DNA from: Candolleomyces eurysporus
Lineage: Eukaryota > Basidiomycota > Agaricomycetes > Agaricales > Psathyrellaceae
DNA length: 21,808 nt
Assembly (NCBI GenBank): GCA_027579435.1
Contig: JANBPK010001624.1
Span: forward strand, 1-21,808
Reading direction: 5' to 3'
Made by a program: the position numbers and the translations under genes. Within the stretch, counting starts at the first letter, position 1; each line of letters begins with the position of its first letter. Positions 19,271 through 21,808 of this stretch are shown here, piece after piece. Below the pieces are notes generated by a model, which worked only from the letters and a program-made list of their open reading frames with translations, was not told the DNA's origin and did not search any database.

Positions 19271-20758
19271 AATACAAGTGAAAAAACATGCCACACTGCC
19301 AGAGTGTAACTATTTGTGCGCCGCAAGATCTGTGCAACATACCAAGACTTCGCAACTGAGCCAGGTATCAGCACGCTCGAAACGTAGTATTCCGTCCTGA
19401 TCCGACTATTGTCAAGACAAGATAGAGGTAACCTGTTTCGTATCGTTCAGACGATGCAGCCCTGGCCGTCGAACAAAAAAACTTTGACGCGAACAAAACG
19501 CGGTTCCGGAAGACCTTACATATCGGGAAAGATTTGCATCGAGGGCCCTCACACTTAGAACCGGGAATACATCATATACTACCTCTGAATCTGTTGCTAT
19601 TATCGAGACTTGCTGTGGCAAGGGTCAAGCCGCAAGCGGACAATTTGGCCAGAAAGTATCATCTTGCAGTTCCCAACCGATCGGTATTCTGCAATTTCTT
19701 GATGTTGGTGCCATGTCATGTTTACGAGGTGGTGAGATCCTGCTCAGTATTTCCTGGTCTTTGGATCCTTTTGCAACCCTCTTGCGGGGCTTATGATCAG
19801 AATGATTGGACGCAAAGATTAAATAGAGCTGGATTCGGCTGCCTTGTTAACCTGACGCTACCGGCGGGATACGAAGATAATACCGAGCTGCAGATCCGTT
19901 GATGACGCCAAGTACTACTTTTTCTGTGTGTGCTGTCAGAGCAGCTGACGTTTGTATAGTTCTTTCCAACCCCGCAACAATAGACACTAGGTCACAAGCG
20001 AGGTGCTCCCATTTCCATGAGGTTTTCTACGCAAAACCCTTGGCTATATGTGGTATCTTCCAAAAATTACATCTTTGCATTTTTATTGTTCTCCACTCCA
20101 CAGAATCGAAACAATAAGAGGTAAAGTCTCTCTATCTTAGCAATAGCCATTGTGCGCGTCTCGAAACTTCAATATTCTGCAAGGTATTGGGTCTCTGCGC
20201 AGGCTTACATTCAGTATTTGTGAAGATCCGCCTTAAAAAAATTGATTAATCTTTGGATTACATTTGCGCAAAAAATTGTGTCCCAGGTCACCGGGGATAA
20301 CAGTGCCACACACAAATNAAAAACACTGATGAGGTGCCCACACGCACACACATCCTGTGCTCGAGACGACCAATCCTTTGATGATACTTGAAGCGCAAGC
20401 AATGAATTGGCGACTTCTCAACGACTGCTCCCCAGCCTCCTTGTCCCCACTCCCCACCTTCCCCCCGCGGGAGATCCAGGTCGGTCGGAATACGAGGTAA
20501 TCATGAATGATGAATCCATACTAACTTCGAAGCCATTACAGCAGCGTCTCTGCTTTAGCGCCATAGTACTATACCTATACACCGCGCCGAGATATGGTCA
20601 TGGAAATTCTCGACCATAGGACAAACAGAACTGAGCGAAATTCAGTGCCTTGCCGACTTCCTCGTTATTCCAACCTCTCTTTTCTCGCAAGAAGCATTGT
20701 CGAACCTGGGCGCGAAGCGGAGCGCAGAGCAGAAGGTCCTTGCAGGCCTGATGATGGA
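19271..20758. other. Gene-free stretch, possible further relics
   Basis: About 1.5 kb without a convincing gene. The longest plus-strand frame (19534-19902, 122 codons) lacks coding-like codon use, recognisable motifs and splice context. It may be the C-terminal remains of the F-box relic or chance. N20318 lies in a non-coding AT run. No tRNA, terminal repeat or transposase motif was seen. The last 250 bp should hold the promoter of the arrestin-like gene. Confidence 0.45.
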
Positions 20759-21808
20759 ATGTCATACAGGTCCCTCGAATCCAACGATACATGTACAATN
20801 CCCCCCGACATACAGGACACTCCCACCCGAGGGGCACGGTCCTAGCTCGCGGCCACCGTCGTGCAGAACATCTATCGCGTCGACTTACCCTCCCACGTAC
20901 TGCCCCGCGTCGAATGGATATTCTGCGACGACGCTAAAAGAGTTTCAATTCGCCATCCGCGGCGGTACTTCAGCTACTTTGAAGCTATATAATCCCGAAA
21001 CTAGGAGTAATAAAGGAACAAAGCATCCGAGGTTCCGTGCAGGGGAGAATATGTTCGGGTGCGTTGAGCTATCACTGCCTGACCCACACACGGTCAAGAA
21101 TGTTAAACTGGTGGTATGTTCTCGTAATTTGTGTATCCGTCCCCTTCTCGCGTACTCACAATGTGGCTCACTTTTCAAGCTCAAAGGCACGCTTATTACG
21201 AGCTCTATGGATACTGGATCGGTCAAATTCCTGGACCAGACTTATACGATCTGGGATCGGAGTTTTGGAGATCCTCGTCAACCTCAACCTCAAGAGAAAT
21301 TCGATGGAAAGCTGGAAGGCGATTACGTTTTTCCATTCTCCATTCCATTCCCGGAATACGCCAACCTGTCGACTTTCGAAGCGGTACAAGCAGACGGTCA
21401 GCCTGTGGAGAATCGGAATCAGCTATCTCCTCTGCCCGCCGGCCTTGGAGGGCAGATAACGGCCTTTCCTGCTGAAAGCCCTCTCGAAAAAGATGTTGTG
21501 CATTCTAATGATGCCAGCACCATCAGAGAAGCTTCATCGGGGAATGGAATAACTCCTTTCCATGTCAACGGCTCTCCTTCCCCAGAAAAGGTCCCACTCA
21601 CTGCCCGGACTGAACCTGGCCTGGCGCAGGAATCCCATATCACCCCGTTTTGCCTTGACCCTCCCTCTCCTCACGCAGGTTCTCCCTCAACATTTCCTCG
21701 CGACATCAAGCCTGGATCATTCTCAGTCCGTCAGCAAGACGGAACTACACGTGAACCCGGGCTGGCGCAGAATTCCCATATCACCCCATTCTGCCTTGAC
21801 CCTCCCTC
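20759..21808 (+). CDS. Arrestin-domain protein (5' part; runs off window)
   Basis: Fungal arrestin-related proteins link membrane cargo to Rsp5-type ubiquitin ligases for endocytosis. Exon 1 is 20759-21113 (N20800 taken as absent), a 66-nt intron 21114-21179 has a GTATGT donor, and exon 2 (21180 onwards) is open to the window end. The N-terminus has PPTY and PPEGHG and again PPTY, which could bind WW domains. The arrestin fold is seen in FAIRGGTSATLKLYNP, GENMFGCVELSLP, VKNVKLVLKGTL, KFLDQTYTIWD and GDYVFPFSIPFPEYANL. A low-complexity insert with ITPF repeats then interrupts the fold. The start is ambiguous: ATG 20759 (MSYRSLESND) fits if the N is spurious, while ATG 20751 (MMECHTGPSN) fits if the N is a real base. 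Both join exon 2 in phase. About 327 residues are visible. Confidence 0.8.
21612..21808 (+). repeat. Tandem repeat inside the arrestin-like gene
   Basis: The 56 bp at 21612-21667 recur at 21753-21808 with about six mismatches by eye, a period of 141 bp (47 codons). Both copies encode EPGLAQxSHITPFCLDPP. A diverged earlier ITPF occurrence (NGITPFHVNGSPSP, about 21541-21583) suggests a third unit. The array may continue past the window. Confidence 0.85.

Noticed and set aside
19534..19902. 122-codon open frame as a real gene
   Set aside because: Codon use and composition do not look coding, there are no motifs, and it lies in decayed sequence.
1..21808. tRNA, rRNA, CRISPR array or complete transposon
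   Set aside because: No cloverleaf box pairs, spaced direct repeats, long terminal repeats or transposase motifs were seen on reading; a covariance-model search was not possible.

Overview
The window is nuclear DNA from a filamentous basidiomycete, most likely an Agaricomycete. The genes are cut by many short introns (about 44-165 nt, mostly GTRNGN...YAG donors and acceptors). Intergenic spaces are small and promoters are pyrimidine-rich. The proteins are fungal housekeeping orthologues, and the accessory material (WD40 arrays of the NACHT-WD40 type, F-box relics, short one-pass membrane proteins) is typical of mushroom genomes. Exon boundaries below were assigned by eye from splice signals and reading-frame continuity.

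Region 1 (1-8054) is compact housekeeping DNA. It holds a NOP15/NIFK-like ribosome-biogenesis RRM protein (-, cut by the window edge), a divergent nuclear protein of unknown function (+), the 12-exon APC6/CDC16 subunit of the anaphase-promoting complex (+), eIF1A/TIF11 (-, with a 9-nt first coding exon and a 12-nt microexon), and an F-box/ankyrin-like protein (-).

Region 2 (8223-14542) holds the mitochondrial inner-membrane dynamin MGM1/OPA1 (+), a peroxisomal SCP2-type sterol carrier protein (-), a possible overlooked 70-aa gene (+), and MAF1, the repressor of RNA polymerase III (+).

Region 3 (about 15000-20750) is gene-poor and scarred. A one-pass membrane protein gene (-) stops right after its transmembrane helix, where about 0.7 kb of WD40-repeat coding sequence and its 3' flank begins. 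Exon-like pieces that could be the lost cytoplasmic tail lie beyond it. Two small candidate genes and a decayed F-box gene follow. Region 4 (20759-21808) is the 5' part of an arrestin-domain protein with a tandemly repeated ITPF insert.

A technical theme affects every gene model: the assembly has 12 single Ns. In MAF1, the F-box/ankyrin gene and the gene at 17956 the protein continues only if the N is treated as a non-existent base. These genes look frameshifted but probably are not.

I see no clearly new multi-gene system. The best candidate for novelty is the WD40 fragment lodged in the membrane-protein gene.
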